Made by a program: the position numbers and the translations under genes. DNA of 64,000 nucleotides from an uncultured Eubacteriales bacterium (GTDB taxonomy: Bacteria > Bacillota > Clostridia > Oscillospirales > Oscillospiraceae). Every line of letters starts with the position of its first letter. Within the stretch, counting starts at the first letter, position 1. Location of the stretch: NCBI GenBank assembly GCA_949296115.1, contig CASFNR010000018.1, positions 1 through 64,000 on the forward strand. Reading direction: 5' to 3'. Shown here in pieces: positions 34,230-42,723 of the stretch. Under the pieces are notes generated by a model. That model was not told the DNA's origin. It worked only from the letters and a program-made list of their open reading frames with translations, and did not search any database.

Positions 34230-35801
34230 TCACTCAGCCAGTTGCAGAAGGCTACTGATACAGTAGAGAGTCTGCCCATTGTACTCCACCCGGGACCAGC
34301 CCACATCTTTATTTATGCCGGTGCGGGTGACAATGTCCCCGTTATAGATGGTTGCCACCACTTCAGAGTCCGCATGCTCCACGCTGGGCAGCGTCCGCAG
34401 GTTGACCTCCTCCTTGGCGGTTACCAGTTCATTTACTTCCACAAACTGGGTCTGAACCACATATTCGCCCTCCGCTGCCTCCGTCTGCGCCTGCCCCGCT
34501 TCATCCGCCACTGTCAGATAGCTGGACACCGCATAGCAGGTCATGCCATTATACTCCAGCTTGGACCAGCCGTTGTCGCTGATTCCCACCCGGGTGGCCA
34601 CATCTCCGTTGTTCAGCTGACCCACAATCTCCGCATCCTCATGTTCCACGCTGGGCAGTGCCCGCAGATTAACCTCAATTTTAGCAGTAACTTTCTCATT
34701 GACCGGGGTGAACTCCGTCTGGATGCCGTCCCTGTCCGGGTCAGAGAACGACTCGTCATCGCTTTCCCCGGTTCCGTCCAGGTCGGTGGTCAGGTAGCTG
34801 GACACTGCATAGTAGGTTTCCCCATTGAAAATCAGCTTGGACCAACCGCTGGAGCTCACCGCAATACGCTGGGCAATCTCCCCGTTTTGCAAAGTGTAGA
34901 GCACCTGGCTGTCCTCCCCCTGGCTGGGGGCGCTGCGCAGGTTGGTGGATTCCTTTGCGGTAACCTGCTCATCCACCTGGGTGAAATTCATCAGGATTTC
35001 CACATCCGGCTCCACTTCCTCCGGCGGGACGTCGCTCTTGGGTGGTTCTACTCCGTCGTAGCCGAAGTAGGCAATGTTCAGATCCACCGGCTGGGAAATC
35101 CCCGGCACGCTGCCTTCTTCGGTGTACTGCCAAATGTGATGAACGCCCTCATAACTGGACTGGAAGCCGTCGGGGTCAAAGTCGGTTTCAGGATACTGGG
35201 CCACCCAGATTTTGTACTTCTTCTCAATCCGGGAGGTTTCCCAGTAGGCATCGAATTCCATGTGGTGCTTCGAGCCGTAGAACATTCCCTCATAACCCAA
35301 TTTTTCAATGGTTTTCAGAAATGCCAGGGCAATATCCGTCCGCTGTTCCTTGGTCAGGGAATACTGGCGGCTGTCCGGGTCCTCGAATCCTTCGCAGTCA
35401 TAGGCCACCGGATAGGTGATGGGATACCCTTTCAGCTGCTCCGCAACCCACCGGGCCTCTTCCTCCGCCTCCTCCTCCGTAATGGCGGCAGAGAAGAAAT
35501 AGGCGCCCAGCTTCAGTCCGGCCTTGCTGGCCTCCTGGAGATTGTAGCGGCCATTGCGCTCCTCCTGAATGACGCCCTGGCTCATGTCCCGGTAGCCGAT
35601 GCGGACAATGGCAAAATCAATGCCGGAAGCAGCCGCCTCCTGCCAGTCAATGGTCCCCTGATACCGGGATACATCCACGCCGTATGTGATTTCCTCCGTC
35701 TCATTGGTCACCCGTTTGGGCCCGCAGCCCGTCATTCCCATCATCATGAAAAGTGCCAGCGCCGCAGCAAAAACACGGCGGAATAATTTGGTATATCTCA
35801 T
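34230..35801 (-). CDS. GH25 lysozyme-like lipoprotein with three SH3b domains
   Basis: This is a 523-residue exported protein. The N-terminal signal ends at a lipobox-like MTGC (Cys26). Residues about 38-250 are a glycoside hydrolase family 25 (Chalaropsis lysozyme) domain with GVDVSRYQGTIDW, VRIGYR, AYFFSA and the catalytic YDCEG pair, which cuts the muramic acid-glucosamine bond. Three bacterial SH3 domains follow (about 290-355, 375-440 and 455-523), each with VTAK-E-NLR and GWSK(R)-YNG motifs. I chose the ATG at 35801, with AGGAAACC upstream; the frame extends much further but without coding character. A role in cell-wall turnover is likely. Confidence 0.9.
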   Translation of the reverse strand: MRYTKLFRRVFAAALALFMMMGMTGCGPKRVTNETEEITYGVDVSRYQGTIDWQEAAASGIDFAIVRIGYRDMSQGVIQEERNGRYNLQEASKAGLKLGAYFFSAAITEEEAEEEARWVAEQLKGYPITYPVAYDCEGFEDPDSRQYSLTKEQRTDIALAFLKTIEKLGYEGMFYGSKHHMEFDAYWETSRIEKKYKIWVAQYPETDFDPDGFQSSYEGVHHIWQYTEEGSVPGISQPVDLNIAYFGYDGVEPPKSDVPPEEVEPDVEILMNFTQVDEQVTAKESTNLRSAPSQGEDSQVLYTLQNGEIAQRIAVSSSGWSKLIFNGETYYAVSSYLTTDLDGTGESDDESFSDPDRDGIQTEFTPVNEKVTAKIEVNLRALPSVEHEDAEIVGQLNNGDVATRVGISDNGWSKLEYNGMTCYAVSSYLTVADEAGQAQTEAAEGEYVVQTQFVEVNELVTAKEEVNLRTLPSVEHADSEVVATIYNGDIVTRTGINKDVGWSRVEYNGQTLYCISSLLQLAE

Positions 35802-35932
35802 GGTTTCCTGCCTTTTCTCTCTAATTTGCAATTGGTTTTCTGAAATACAGAGTAGCACAATTTTCGCCCGCTGTCTACCAAAGAATTTCTTAACATGAAT
35901 TTTGCAAAAATTGGTATTTTCTTTTTCCCCAA

Positions 35933-35961
35933 TCTGGTGTACACTGTCTGCGTACACCAGA
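35933..35961. promoter_or_regulatory. Perfect inverted repeat upstream of the 5'-nucleotidase gene
   Basis: TCTGGTGTAC and GTACACCAGA are perfect 10-bp arms around a 9-base spacer, 20 bases before the start at 35982. Two helical turns between centres suits a dimeric repressor; as RNA it would form a hairpin just before the ribosome binding site. Confidence 0.55.
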
Positions 35962-35981
35962 AAGAAACAGGAGGAATGAAA

Positions 35982-38009
35982 ATGAAACGCAGATCTCTCG
36001 CACTGATCCTTTGCCTGATGCTGCTGCTCGCACTGGCGGCCCCTGCCGCCGCAGCCCAGAACAGCCCATCGGAGGACATCGTAATCCTCTACACCAACGA
36101 CGTGCACACCTACATCGACGGCCCCCTGAGCTACGATGTGATCGCCGCTGTCAAGACGGAGCTGGAATCCCAGTATCAGCACGTTCTGCTGGTGGATGCC
36201 GGCGACCACGTTCAGGGAACCGCCTACGGCTCCATGGACAAGGGGCAGACCATCATCAAGCTGATGAACGCCGCCGGCTACGACCTGGCCACCCTTGGCA
36301 ACCACGAATTCGACTACGGTATGGAAGGCTGTCAGCAGATTGTGGCGTGGGCGGAATACCCCTACGTCTCCTGCAACTTCTATGAGGAATCCAACGGCGT
36401 CCGGGGTGAAAACGTGCTTCCCGCTTATCAGATGTTCGATTTCGGGACAGAAAAGCTGGCGATTGTCGGCGTCACCACCCCGGAGTCCTTCACCAAATCC
36501 ACCCCCGCCTACTTCCAGGATGCAGACGGCAATTACATCTACGGCATCTCCGGCGGTGAGGACGGTTCCGCCCTGTACGCCGACGTCCAGGCCGCCATTG
36601 ACAGTGCTACAGAAGCAGGTGCAACCATGGTCATCGGCCTGGGCCACCTAGGTGATGATCTGTCCTCTCAGCCCTGGACCAGCGCCGAGGTGATTGCCAA
36701 CGTGTCCGGCCTCAGCGCCTTCATTGACGGCCACTCCCACAGCACCGTGGAGGGGGAGGCTGTCACGGATAAGGACGGCAATTCCGTAGTGCTGACCCAG
36801 ACCGGCCAGTATTTCGGCCGCATCGGCATGATGGTAATTTCCGCCGAAACCGGGGACATCTCCACCGGTTTCATTGAATGCGAGGAAATTCTGGAACCGG
36901 TGCTGGACGAGTCCGGAAACCCCGTGAAGGATGAGGACGGCAACGACACCACCGAAGTGGTGGGTTATAAGCTGGTCTCCGACCTGTACACCGGCGCCGA
37001 ATGGTGCTCCGACGAGGACGTTGCCGCCATCAAGGACGGCTGGATGGCGGAGATCGACCAGGAGCTGGGCACTGTCATCGGCTCCACTCCCCTGACCCTG
37101 GATAACTACGCCGACGGCGCCCGGCTGGTGCGCAGTCAGGAAACCAACACCGGCGATTTTGCTGCCGACGCCCTGTACTTCCTGTTCGACGATATGGACA
37201 TGGATGTGGATGTGGCCATCATGAACGGCGGCGGCATCCGCAATGAGGCCATTACCGGTGAAATCTCCTACCAGACCTGCAAGACCATCCACACCTTCGG
37301 CAACGTGGCCTGCCTGCAGACCATCACCGGTCAGCAGCTGCTGGACGCTCTGGAGTGGGGCGCCAGAACCGCCGGCACCGGGGAGGAATGCGGCGGCTTC
37401 CTCCAGGTCTCCGGCATTACTTACAAGATCGACGCCGCGTGGCCGGATTCCACTCAGAAGGACGACAAGGGCGTCTGGATCGGCGGTCCCACCGGGGGCT
37501 ACCGGGTTCACGATGTAAAGGTCTACAACAAGGAAACCGGCGCATGGGACGCTCTGGATCTGACCGCCAGCTACAACCTGGCAGGCTACAACTATACCCT
37601 GCGGGATCTGGGCGACGGATTCAATATGTTTGACGGCGCCGTGAATGTGCTGGACTATGTGATGGAGGACTACATGGTTCTGGCTAACTACGTCCAGGCC
37701 TTTGACGGCGGCGTGGTAGATGCCGCCAACTCCCCCCTGGCTGCCAAGTACCCCGGTCTGCTGCTGGACTACAGCACGGTAGAGGGTTCCGGCCGAATCG
37801 TGATGGAGGCGGCTGTCCGGGAAACAGCGGAGGAAACCGCAACCGTCACCGAAGCGGCGGAAACCTTGCCCGCCGCTGAAACAGAACCGGTGGCAGAAGT
37901 CATTGTGGAGGCAGAGCCTTCTTCCTCCACCCCCGTCTGGATCATTGCTTTGGTCAGCTGTGCGGCCCTGGCAGCCCTGGCCTTTGTATTCCAGAAGAAA
38001 GAACATTGA
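35982..38009 (+). CDS. Secreted, membrane-anchored 5'-nucleotidase (UshA-like)
   Basis: The 675-residue protein removes phosphate from nucleotides or related substrates outside the cell. A signal peptide (1 to about 25, ending AAAA) leads to a metallophosphatase domain with LYTNDVH, VDAGDHVQG, LGNHEFDYG and GHSHS metal-binding blocks. Then comes the 5'-nucleotidase C-terminal domain with MNGGGIRNE, which binds the nucleobase. An acidic spacer and a C-terminal helix with FVFQKKEH anchor it in the membrane, without an LPxTG motif. The ATG at 35982 has AGGAGG seven bases upstream, so I prefer it to 35895 or 35976. The MITE-like element follows. Confidence 0.92.
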   Translation: MKRRSLALILCLMLLLALAAPAAAAQNSPSEDIVILYTNDVHTYIDGPLSYDVIAAVKTELESQYQHVLLVDAGDHVQGTAYGSMDKGQTIIKLMNAAGYDLATLGNHEFDYGMEGCQQIVAWAEYPYVSCNFYEESNGVRGENVLPAYQMFDFGTEKLAIVGVTTPESFTKSTPAYFQDADGNYIYGISGGEDGSALYADVQAAIDSATEAGATMVIGLGHLGDDLSSQPWTSAEVIANVSGLSAFIDGHSHSTVEGEAVTDKDGNSVVLTQTGQYFGRIGMMVISAETGDISTGFIECEEILEPVLDESGNPVKDEDGNDTTEVVGYKLVSDLYTGAEWCSDEDVAAIKDGWMAEIDQELGTVIGSTPLTLDNYADGARLVRSQETNTGDFAADALYFLFDDMDMDVDVAIMNGGGIRNEAITGEISYQTCKTIHTFGNVACLQTITGQQLLDALEWGARTAGTGEECGGFLQVSGITYKIDAAWPDSTQKDDKGVWIGGPTGGYRVHDVKVYNKETGAWDALDLTASYNLAGYNYTLRDLGDGFNMFDGAVNVLDYVMEDYMVLANYVQAFDGGVVDAANSPLAAKYPGLLLDYSTVEGSGRIVMEAAVRETAEETATVTEAAETLPAAETEPVAEVIVEAEPSSSTPVWIIALVSCAALAALAFVFQKKEH

Positions 38010-38030
38010 TTTCCGATTGTGAATAACAAG

Positions 38031-38333
38031 TCAGCCCCGGCTTTGTGTAAGCCGGGGCTCAGACTGTCGAAAAAACCCTTCGGGGCTTTCCGACAGATTC
38101 TTGCAGTCTGCTGCGCGCATAATTTGTCCCCCGATGGAGGCCAAATTCCACACTTGCAGCCTGAGAAGTGTTTTCTGCCAGGTACAGAAGGTGAATTGCC
38201 CCGCAGGGGCAAGAGAGGCCACCCTGGGGTGCGCCCCGGCAAACCGATTGGAATTTATTTGCTGCCGTTGGCGGCAAACTCTATGAGACTTTTTTGACAC
38301 GCTCAGCCCCGGCTTTGTGTAAGCCGGGGCTGA
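38031..38333. mobile_element. MITE-like element with hairpin terminal inverted repeats
   Basis: The 27-base hairpin AGCCCCGGCTT...AAGCCGGGGCT occurs at 38033-38059 and again at 38305-38331. Reading inward from both ends, similarity goes on: CTCAGACTGTCG then six A at the left, CTGAGCGTGTC then six A at the right. This makes terminal inverted repeats of about 45 bases. Internal hairpins include CTGTCG/CGACAG near 38070-38096 and TTTGCTGCC/GGCGGCAAA near 38258-38279. The open frames inside lack ribosome binding sites and look like by-products of the repeat. The element fills the whole gap between the 5'-nucleotidase and the XRE gene. No clear target-site duplication is seen. Confidence 0.6.
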
Positions 38334-38344
38334 TATTGTTCCCT

Positions 38345-38587
38345 TCAGACAATTTCCTGCTCAATGTCCCGGAACAGGTCGGAATCGAAGAATTCCGGGA
38401 GGTCCATTTCCAGTCCGTCACAGATTTTTTGCACCGTAGAGACCGTCAGGGAATTATTTCTTCCCCGGATCAGATTATTCAACGTGGACTGGGTAATGCC
38501 GCAGATGGTACACAAACCATTCAGAGTCAAATTATGGGTATCACAAAGCTCCAGGATCCGCAGCCGCAAAGCTTCTTTCGACCGCAT
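38345..38587 (-). CDS. Small XRE-family helix-turn-helix regulator
   Basis: This 80-residue protein is almost all a Cro/CI-type helix-turn-helix (LTLNGLCTICGITQSTLNNLIRG, then SLTVSTVQKICDGLEMDLPEFF). The start is ATG 38587, with AGGGAGGTG upstream; a GTG three codons earlier overlaps that site. It is divergent from the TauE/SafE genes with about 90 bases between them, so it may control them. Target unknown. Confidence 0.85.
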   Translation of the reverse strand: MRSKEALRLRILELCDTHNLTLNGLCTICGITQSTLNNLIRGRNNSLTVSTVQKICDGLEMDLPEFFDSDLFRDIEQEIV

Positions 38588-38679
38588 AATCTTCACCTCC
38601 CTTCCAAAACCAATTATCCCGCTGCCTATTCCGGCATAGGAATGACCTCTGTGGAGAAACTACCACAAGAGGTGATGCT

Positions 38680-39039
38680 ATGAACAAACGCGAATTTCTG
38701 AAAACCGCGCTGGCAGGAGCCGGCGCCGGGGCAGTCACCGGTCTGTTCGGCGCAGGCGGCGGCATGGTGCTGGTTCCCTTGCTGACCATGCTCACATCCC
38801 TGAAAGACGAGGAGGTATTCCCCTCCTCCATCGCCGTGATCCTGCCAATCTGCCTGGTGTCCATCGCCGTGACGTCCGCTCTGCGGACCGTGGACTGGCA
38901 GCAAGCAATGCCGTATCTGATTGGAAGCTTTCTCGGCGGCCTGGCGGCGGGCAAATGGGGCCGCGCCATTCCCGCAGCCTGGCTGCACCGGGGACTGGGC
39001 GTTCTGATTCTGTGGGGAGGAATCCGATACCTATGCTAG
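38680..39039 (+). CDS. TauE/SafE family half-transporter, first subunit
   Basis: Full TauE/SafE permeases have about 250 residues made of two similar halves. This 119-residue protein is one half, with GAGAGAVTGLFGAGGGMVLVP (the Gly-rich first helix) and three further hydrophobic segments. AAGAGGTG precedes the ATG. Its stop overlaps the start of the next gene, which encodes the other half, so the two are probably a heterodimer. Substrate unknown (sulfite/organosulfonate types are known in the family). Confidence 0.82.
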   Translation: MNKREFLKTALAGAGAGAVTGLFGAGGGMVLVPLLTMLTSLKDEEVFPSSIAVILPICLVSIAVTSALRTVDWQQAMPYLIGSFLGGLAAGKWGRAIPAAWLHRGLGVLILWGGIRYLC

Positions 39040-39407
39040 GCAGCTTCGCAATTTCCCTTCTTGTGGGCACCATTCTTGGTTTTCTATCCGGGTTGGGCAT
39101 TGGCGGCGGCAGTCTGCTGATTCTGTGGCTGACCATGGTGCTGGAATTCCCCCACAGCACCGCCCGGGGCATCAACCTGCTCTTCTTTCTGCCAACCGCC
39201 TCCATTGCCTGCTATCTGCGATGGCGCGGGAATGCGATTCAGTTCCGAAAAATTCTGCCCGCCATCCTGGGCGGGTGTCTCGCGGCGGCAGCGCTGTCCC
39301 GGGTAGGGATGCTGCTGGATTTGGAACTGATCAAAAAGCTCTTCGGCGGACTGCTGATCCTCACCGGTCTGCGGGAGCTGCTCTACCGTCCCCGGAGCAA
39401 AACCTGA
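39033..39407 (+). CDS. TauE/SafE family half-transporter, second subunit
   Basis: This 124-residue membrane protein begins with the same Gly-rich helix (GTILGFLSGLGIGGGSLLI) and has four hydrophobic segments. The ATG at 39033 overlaps the stop of the first half (ATGCTAG), so I use it rather than the longer frame from 38955. Both halves keep their own start and intact frame, so this is a split pair rather than a frameshifted single gene. Confidence 0.82.
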   Translation: MLGSFAISLLVGTILGFLSGLGIGGGSLLILWLTMVLEFPHSTARGINLLFFLPTASIACYLRWRGNAIQFRKILPAILGGCLAAAALSRVGMLLDLELIKKLFGGLLILTGLRELLYRPRSKT

Positions 39408-39410
39408 AAT

Positions 39411-39824
39411 TCACCGGCGTCGGAACGCCAGATACCCCTCCAGAATCAGGGATGCCGCCACGGCATCCACCGTATCCTTGCGTTTCTTGCCGTGATAGTT
39501 GTGTTGAGAGAGAATATTGTGGGCCTCCACCGTGGTTCGCCGCTCGTCCCACATGGTTACCGGCACACCGGAAGCCTCCTGCAGCGCCTGGGCAAACTCC
39601 CGGCACAGCTGAGCCCGGTTTCCCTCGGTTCCATCCATATTCCGGGGCAGCCCGACCACGATTTCCCCCACTTCCATCTCCCGGACCATCCGAACGATGT
39701 CCCCGATGGCCTTCTCCCGATTCCGGCTGGGGACCACCACAGCAGACCCTACCAGAGTACACAGCAAATCCGACACTGCGACCCCCGTGCGGGCATCGCC
39801 GTAATCCACTCCCATAATCCGCAT
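39411..39824 (-). CDS. ruvX: RuvX/YqgF-family pre-16S rRNA nuclease
   Basis: The 137-residue RNase H-fold protein has MRIMGVDYGDARTGVAVSD with the first catalytic Asp, VGLPRNMDG, and WDERRTT, with Asp in KDTVDAVAASLIL near the C-terminus. YqgF matures the 16S rRNA 5' end, and was formerly called a Holliday junction resolvase. The ATG at 39824 has a perfect AGGAGG; the upstream extension does not look coding. Confidence 0.93.
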   Translation of the reverse strand: MRIMGVDYGDARTGVAVSDLLCTLVGSAVVVPSRNREKAIGDIVRMVREMEVGEIVVGLPRNMDGTEGNRAQLCREFAQALQEASGVPVTMWDERRTTVEAHNILSQHNYHGKKRKDTVDAVAASLILEGYLAFRRR

Positions 39825-39937
39825 TGTATTCCTCCTGATTTTTCCTTCATTATAACGCACATCAGTCGATCTGTCACCGACTTTTTTCATATTTTTATGA
39901 AAAAGTATTTTTAAGTTACAAATTTCCCGCCAAAACA

Positions 39938-39966
39938 CCCCCTCGTTCCTGGAAGGAGCGAGGGGG
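39938..39966 (-). terminator. Hairpin after the transpeptidase-like gene
   Basis: CCCCCTCG pairs with CGAGGGGG, with inner pairing TCCT/AGGA and a weak TGTTTT tail on the minus strand, directly after the stop at 39975. Confidence 0.55.
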
Positions 39967-39974
39967 ACTGTTTC

Positions 39975-41129
39975 CTAAATTCCATTCAGGCGGCTGCGCA
40001 GCTGATCCAGCCAGCTCCACGGCTTCAGGTCTCCGGCGTACACATAGCCGGTTTTTCCGTCCAGGGTTATCTGGTACCAGACGCTGCCCTTGGTATTGAC
40101 AATGCTGCCGGTGGCCTCCAGCTTCTGTCCTGGTTCCAGCACCGCCAGAACCCGGGAGCGGGCATCGGTTGCATTGCTGCAGGGGAGGCTCATCCAATTG
40201 GTTTGCCGGGTTGTTCCCATGGCAGTATCCAGAAAAAAATCCTCCTGCTCCCCGCACTGGCGCAGATACATTTCCGGCTGGGCCTGCCGGGATTCCTTCA
40301 GAATCCAGTCCACTGCGTCCGGGTTTTCGTACAGGGTATACATCCACTGCCGCAGCTCCTGCCGGTCAATGGTCAGGGTTCCCACAAAATTTTCCGTCTC
40401 AAAGGTATCAAAGGAGGCGTCGTACACCGTGTAAATCAGCCGACGGTACTCCCAGTCCGCTCCCCCGCCCACCAAGGGGCATCCTGCCGACCACACCCCC
40501 CGTCCGGCGATATGATTGCTGGTGCGGGTGTGGACGTTGATCTCCGTGGCCCGGGACGGCACAAACCCATCCGGCACCATATACACTGCGTCCACTTTGG
40601 GATCGGTGTATTCCGTCCGGACGTGCAGCGCCTCATACTGTCCCCGGTGATACACTGAGTACAGCTGATACGTCCCGTCGCAGACGGTGGCAGGTCCTAC
40701 TTCCCCCGCCTCCGGCAGAGACCAGGAGCCGTATGCCAGGGGCTTGTCCGGAATGGCGGAGCAGTTATCGTTGAAATACACCATCCGCAGGTCTCCCTCC
40801 TGATCCTGCCTGACTACAACACACACGCCGCTGACCCGATAATAGGTCAGGTCTGCCAGGATGGGATCATTCATATTGTCAGAGCATCCGTCAAAGAGGA
40901 ACACCGCCGCAAATCCATCCCGCAACGCATTGTGAATGGAGGAATCCGTGCGGATGTAATAATCCAGCATCAGCTCCACATAGTCCCGGTGTTCCGCATC
41001 CAGAATCCATGCATCCAAATCCTGCTGGAACCCGTCTCCCGGGGTATAGGCATCCGCCTGGGGGATCCTCGGTGCAATTACCAGGAAAATCAAAAAGAAA
41101 CAGACAATTTTTCGAATGATTTGGTTCAT
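39975..41129 (-). CDS. Secreted protein with transpeptidase-like Cys motif and SH3 domain
   Basis: The 384-residue protein has a signal peptide (to about residue 27) and an unknown N-terminal region. A central segment INVHTRTSNHIAGRGVWSAGCPLVGGG resembles the His...Ser-x-Gly-Cys catalytic motif of YkuD L,D-transpeptidases, but the Arg expected after the Cys is missing. The C-terminal 70 residues form an SH3-like domain with VWYQITLDGKTGYVYAGDL. A cell-wall role is plausible. I would not call it a proven L,D-transpeptidase. GAGGATACGAT precedes the ATG. Confidence 0.65.
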   Translation of the reverse strand: MNQIIRKIVCFFLIFLVIAPRIPQADAYTPGDGFQQDLDAWILDAEHRDYVELMLDYYIRTDSSIHNALRDGFAAVFLFDGCSDNMNDPILADLTYYRVSGVCVVVRQDQEGDLRMVYFNDNCSAIPDKPLAYGSWSLPEAGEVGPATVCDGTYQLYSVYHRGQYEALHVRTEYTDPKVDAVYMVPDGFVPSRATEINVHTRTSNHIAGRGVWSAGCPLVGGGADWEYRRLIYTVYDASFDTFETENFVGTLTIDRQELRQWMYTLYENPDAVDWILKESRQAQPEMYLRQCGEQEDFFLDTAMGTTRQTNWMSLPCSNATDARSRVLAVLEPGQKLEATGSIVNTKGSVWYQITLDGKTGYVYAGDLKPWSWLDQLRSRLNGI

Positions 41130-41199
41130 ATCGTATCCTCGTTATGATGCCGGGAACGTCCCGGTCTCGCAGCTGCCTTTCCCGTTGTCTTGCCGGAGA

Positions 41200-41228
41200 T
41201 TGACTTTTCCCATCCCTGCCGGTAAAAT
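41200..41228 (+). promoter_or_regulatory. Sigma-A-like promoter for flavodoxin
   Basis: TTGACT and TAAAAT are separated by 17 bases, about 40 bases upstream of the start at 41267. Confidence 0.7.
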
Positions 41229-41266
41229 AGATGGTATAAAATATACTCAATCAGGAGGGATTTACT

Positions 41267-41782
41267 ATGGCAGGCACATTGGTTATCTTTTATTCCCGCA
41301 AAGGGGAGAACTATATGCCCGGCGGCGTGCAGGTCCTGGAAAAAGGGAACACCGCCTATGCGGCGGAGGCAATCCGGGATGCCTTGAACGCCGATCTGTT
41401 TGAAGTCGATACCGTCAAGCCCTATCCGGAAAGCTATCAGGCATGCTGCAAAGAGGCTGCCGCAGAAGCCCGCATCCATGCCCGCCCGGAGCTGAAGGCC
41501 TATCTGCCGGATCTCCGGCCCTATGATACCATTTTCGTATGCTACCCCAATTGGTGCGGGACCGCTCCCATGTGCATTTTCACCTTCCTGGAGCATTATA
41601 ACCTGGAGGGCAAGCGAATCATTCCTCTTTGCACCAACGAAGGCAGCGGCCTTGCCAACTCCGAAACGGATCTGAAGGAGAGCTGCCCCGGAGCCCAAAT
41701 TCTGCCCGGCCTTTCCATCCGGGGCCACCAGGTCAAAGACAGCGCCCAACAAATCGCCGACTGGGCCAAAGCCCAATTCTGA
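41267..41782 (+). CDS. Flavodoxin
   Basis: The 171-residue FMN protein starts TLVIFYSRKGENY, the phosphate-binding loop of flavodoxins (variant of the T/S-x-T-G-x-T form), and continues with PYDTIFVCYPNWCGTAPMCIFTFLE and LCTNEGSGLANSE, typical of the flavodoxin_4 group. It carries electrons at low potential, for example to or from PFOR. GGAGGG precedes the ATG. It is a single-gene unit with its own promoter and terminator. Confidence 0.9.
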   Translation: MAGTLVIFYSRKGENYMPGGVQVLEKGNTAYAAEAIRDALNADLFEVDTVKPYPESYQACCKEAAAEARIHARPELKAYLPDLRPYDTIFVCYPNWCGTAPMCIFTFLEHYNLEGKRIIPLCTNEGSGLANSETDLKESCPGAQILPGLSIRGHQVKDSAQQIADWAKAQF

Positions 41783-41792
41783 ACTCAATTTT

Positions 41793-41819
41793 ACCCCCGA
41801 AACCACCGGTTTCGGGGGT
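41793..41819. terminator. Terminator between convergent flavodoxin and dprA
   Basis: ACCCCCGAAACC and GGTTTCGGGGGT make a 12-bp stem with a 3-base loop, with ACGCTTTTCTC on the plus side. Both flanking genes end here. Confidence 0.7.
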
Positions 41820-41829
41820 ACGCTTTTCT

Positions 41830-42723
41830 CTATTCATCAAAAAAACAAAGTTGATTTTCCGGCAAGGGTTCAAATTGCATCAGATTCTCCCGGTCAATCA
41901 GGTAGGCTCCCATCTGCTCCAGCTCCCCGGCAGCTTCGCTGCCGTCCCGGAAGCAGAGCACCGGACTCCAGCCGAAGTGCAGATTCCTTGCCGTTCCGTC
42001 CCAGGTGCCGCCCTTTCCCAGCGTGGCCTGGGCGACAAATACCACCTGACCCAAGGTGTGGATACAGCGGTTTCGGCTCAGGGCGCGGGGCTTGCTGAAT
42101 GGCTCGTCGAAACCGTCCTCACTGAGCCAGAGCAGATTGCGCCGCTCCCGCTGATGGGTCAGTTCATCCGCCACCACGCTGATCACCCGGCCGCCGGCGG
42201 CCAGGCAGGCATCCTGGGCCGTTCGGTCCGCTCCACGGGCATTCCCGGAAACCAGCGTCCACCCCCGCTCCGCAGCATAGCGACCCACAGCGGCGGCAAA
42301 ATCCCGGTTTTCTTCCTCCAGATTCCGGCTGCCCACCAGGGCCACCGCAGGAAAGGACAGGATGTCCGGATCTCCTTTCATCCACAGACAGCCGGGGCTG
42401 TCCAGCCCCAGCCGGTGGCGGAGCAGCCTGGGATACCCCTCGCTGACCCGGGTCAGCGGCACGCAGCCCGCCCGTTCTCCCGCTTCCAGGTATTGCTGAA
42501 GCAGATCATCTTCCTGCAGGAGCGCCGCCACCAGTCGGGCACGCTCCTGGCCATAGCCAAGGGCCGCCACATCCTGCCATGTCAGCTCCCGGTCCGCCGG
42601 AATTGTCTCCTGCTCGCCCATGCGCCGGGCCAGGTCCCGCAGCTGGGCCGTGGTCAGAACCCGCCGCTCCGGGTTTCCCATGCGGCTGGTCAGCAGCAGG
42701 AATCCCGCCTCCCGAGCCGTCAA
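41830..42723 (-). CDS. dprA: DNA-processing protein A (DprA/Smf)
   Basis: DprA binds single-stranded DNA and loads RecA during uptake of DNA. The 297-residue protein has an N-terminal helical region and the Rossmann-like DprA domain with VALVGSRN, TLVSGNARGADRTAQDACL, LSRNRCIHTLGQVVFVAQA and GGTWDGT. It lacks the C-terminal winged-helix domain of many DprA proteins. I infer a TTG start at 42723 that overlaps the helicase stop (TTGA), with AAGAGG eight bases upstream; the frame runs further up but only inside the helicase gene. Confidence 0.82.
   Translation of the reverse strand: MTAREAGFLLLTSRMGNPERRVLTTAQLRDLARRMGEQETIPADRELTWQDVAALGYGQERARLVAALLQEDDLLQQYLEAGERAGCVPLTRVSEGYPRLLRHRLGLDSPGCLWMKGDPDILSFPAVALVGSRNLEEENRDFAAAVGRYAAERGWTLVSGNARGADRTAQDACLAAGGRVISVVADELTHQRERRNLLWLSEDGFDEPFSKPRALSRNRCIHTLGQVVFVAQATLGKGGTWDGTARNLHFGWSPVLCFRDGSEAAGELEQMGAYLIDRENLMQFEPLPENQLCFFDE

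Noticed and set aside
36648..38006. 452-codon minus-strand frame opposite the 5'-nucleotidase
   Set aside because: A Gly/Val/His-rich shadow of a G+C-rich gene with no start signal.
38031..38300. Small minus-strand open frames in the 38.0-38.3 kb gap
   Set aside because: They lie inside the hairpin-ended repeat element, several overlapping frames are open at once, and none has a ribosome binding site.
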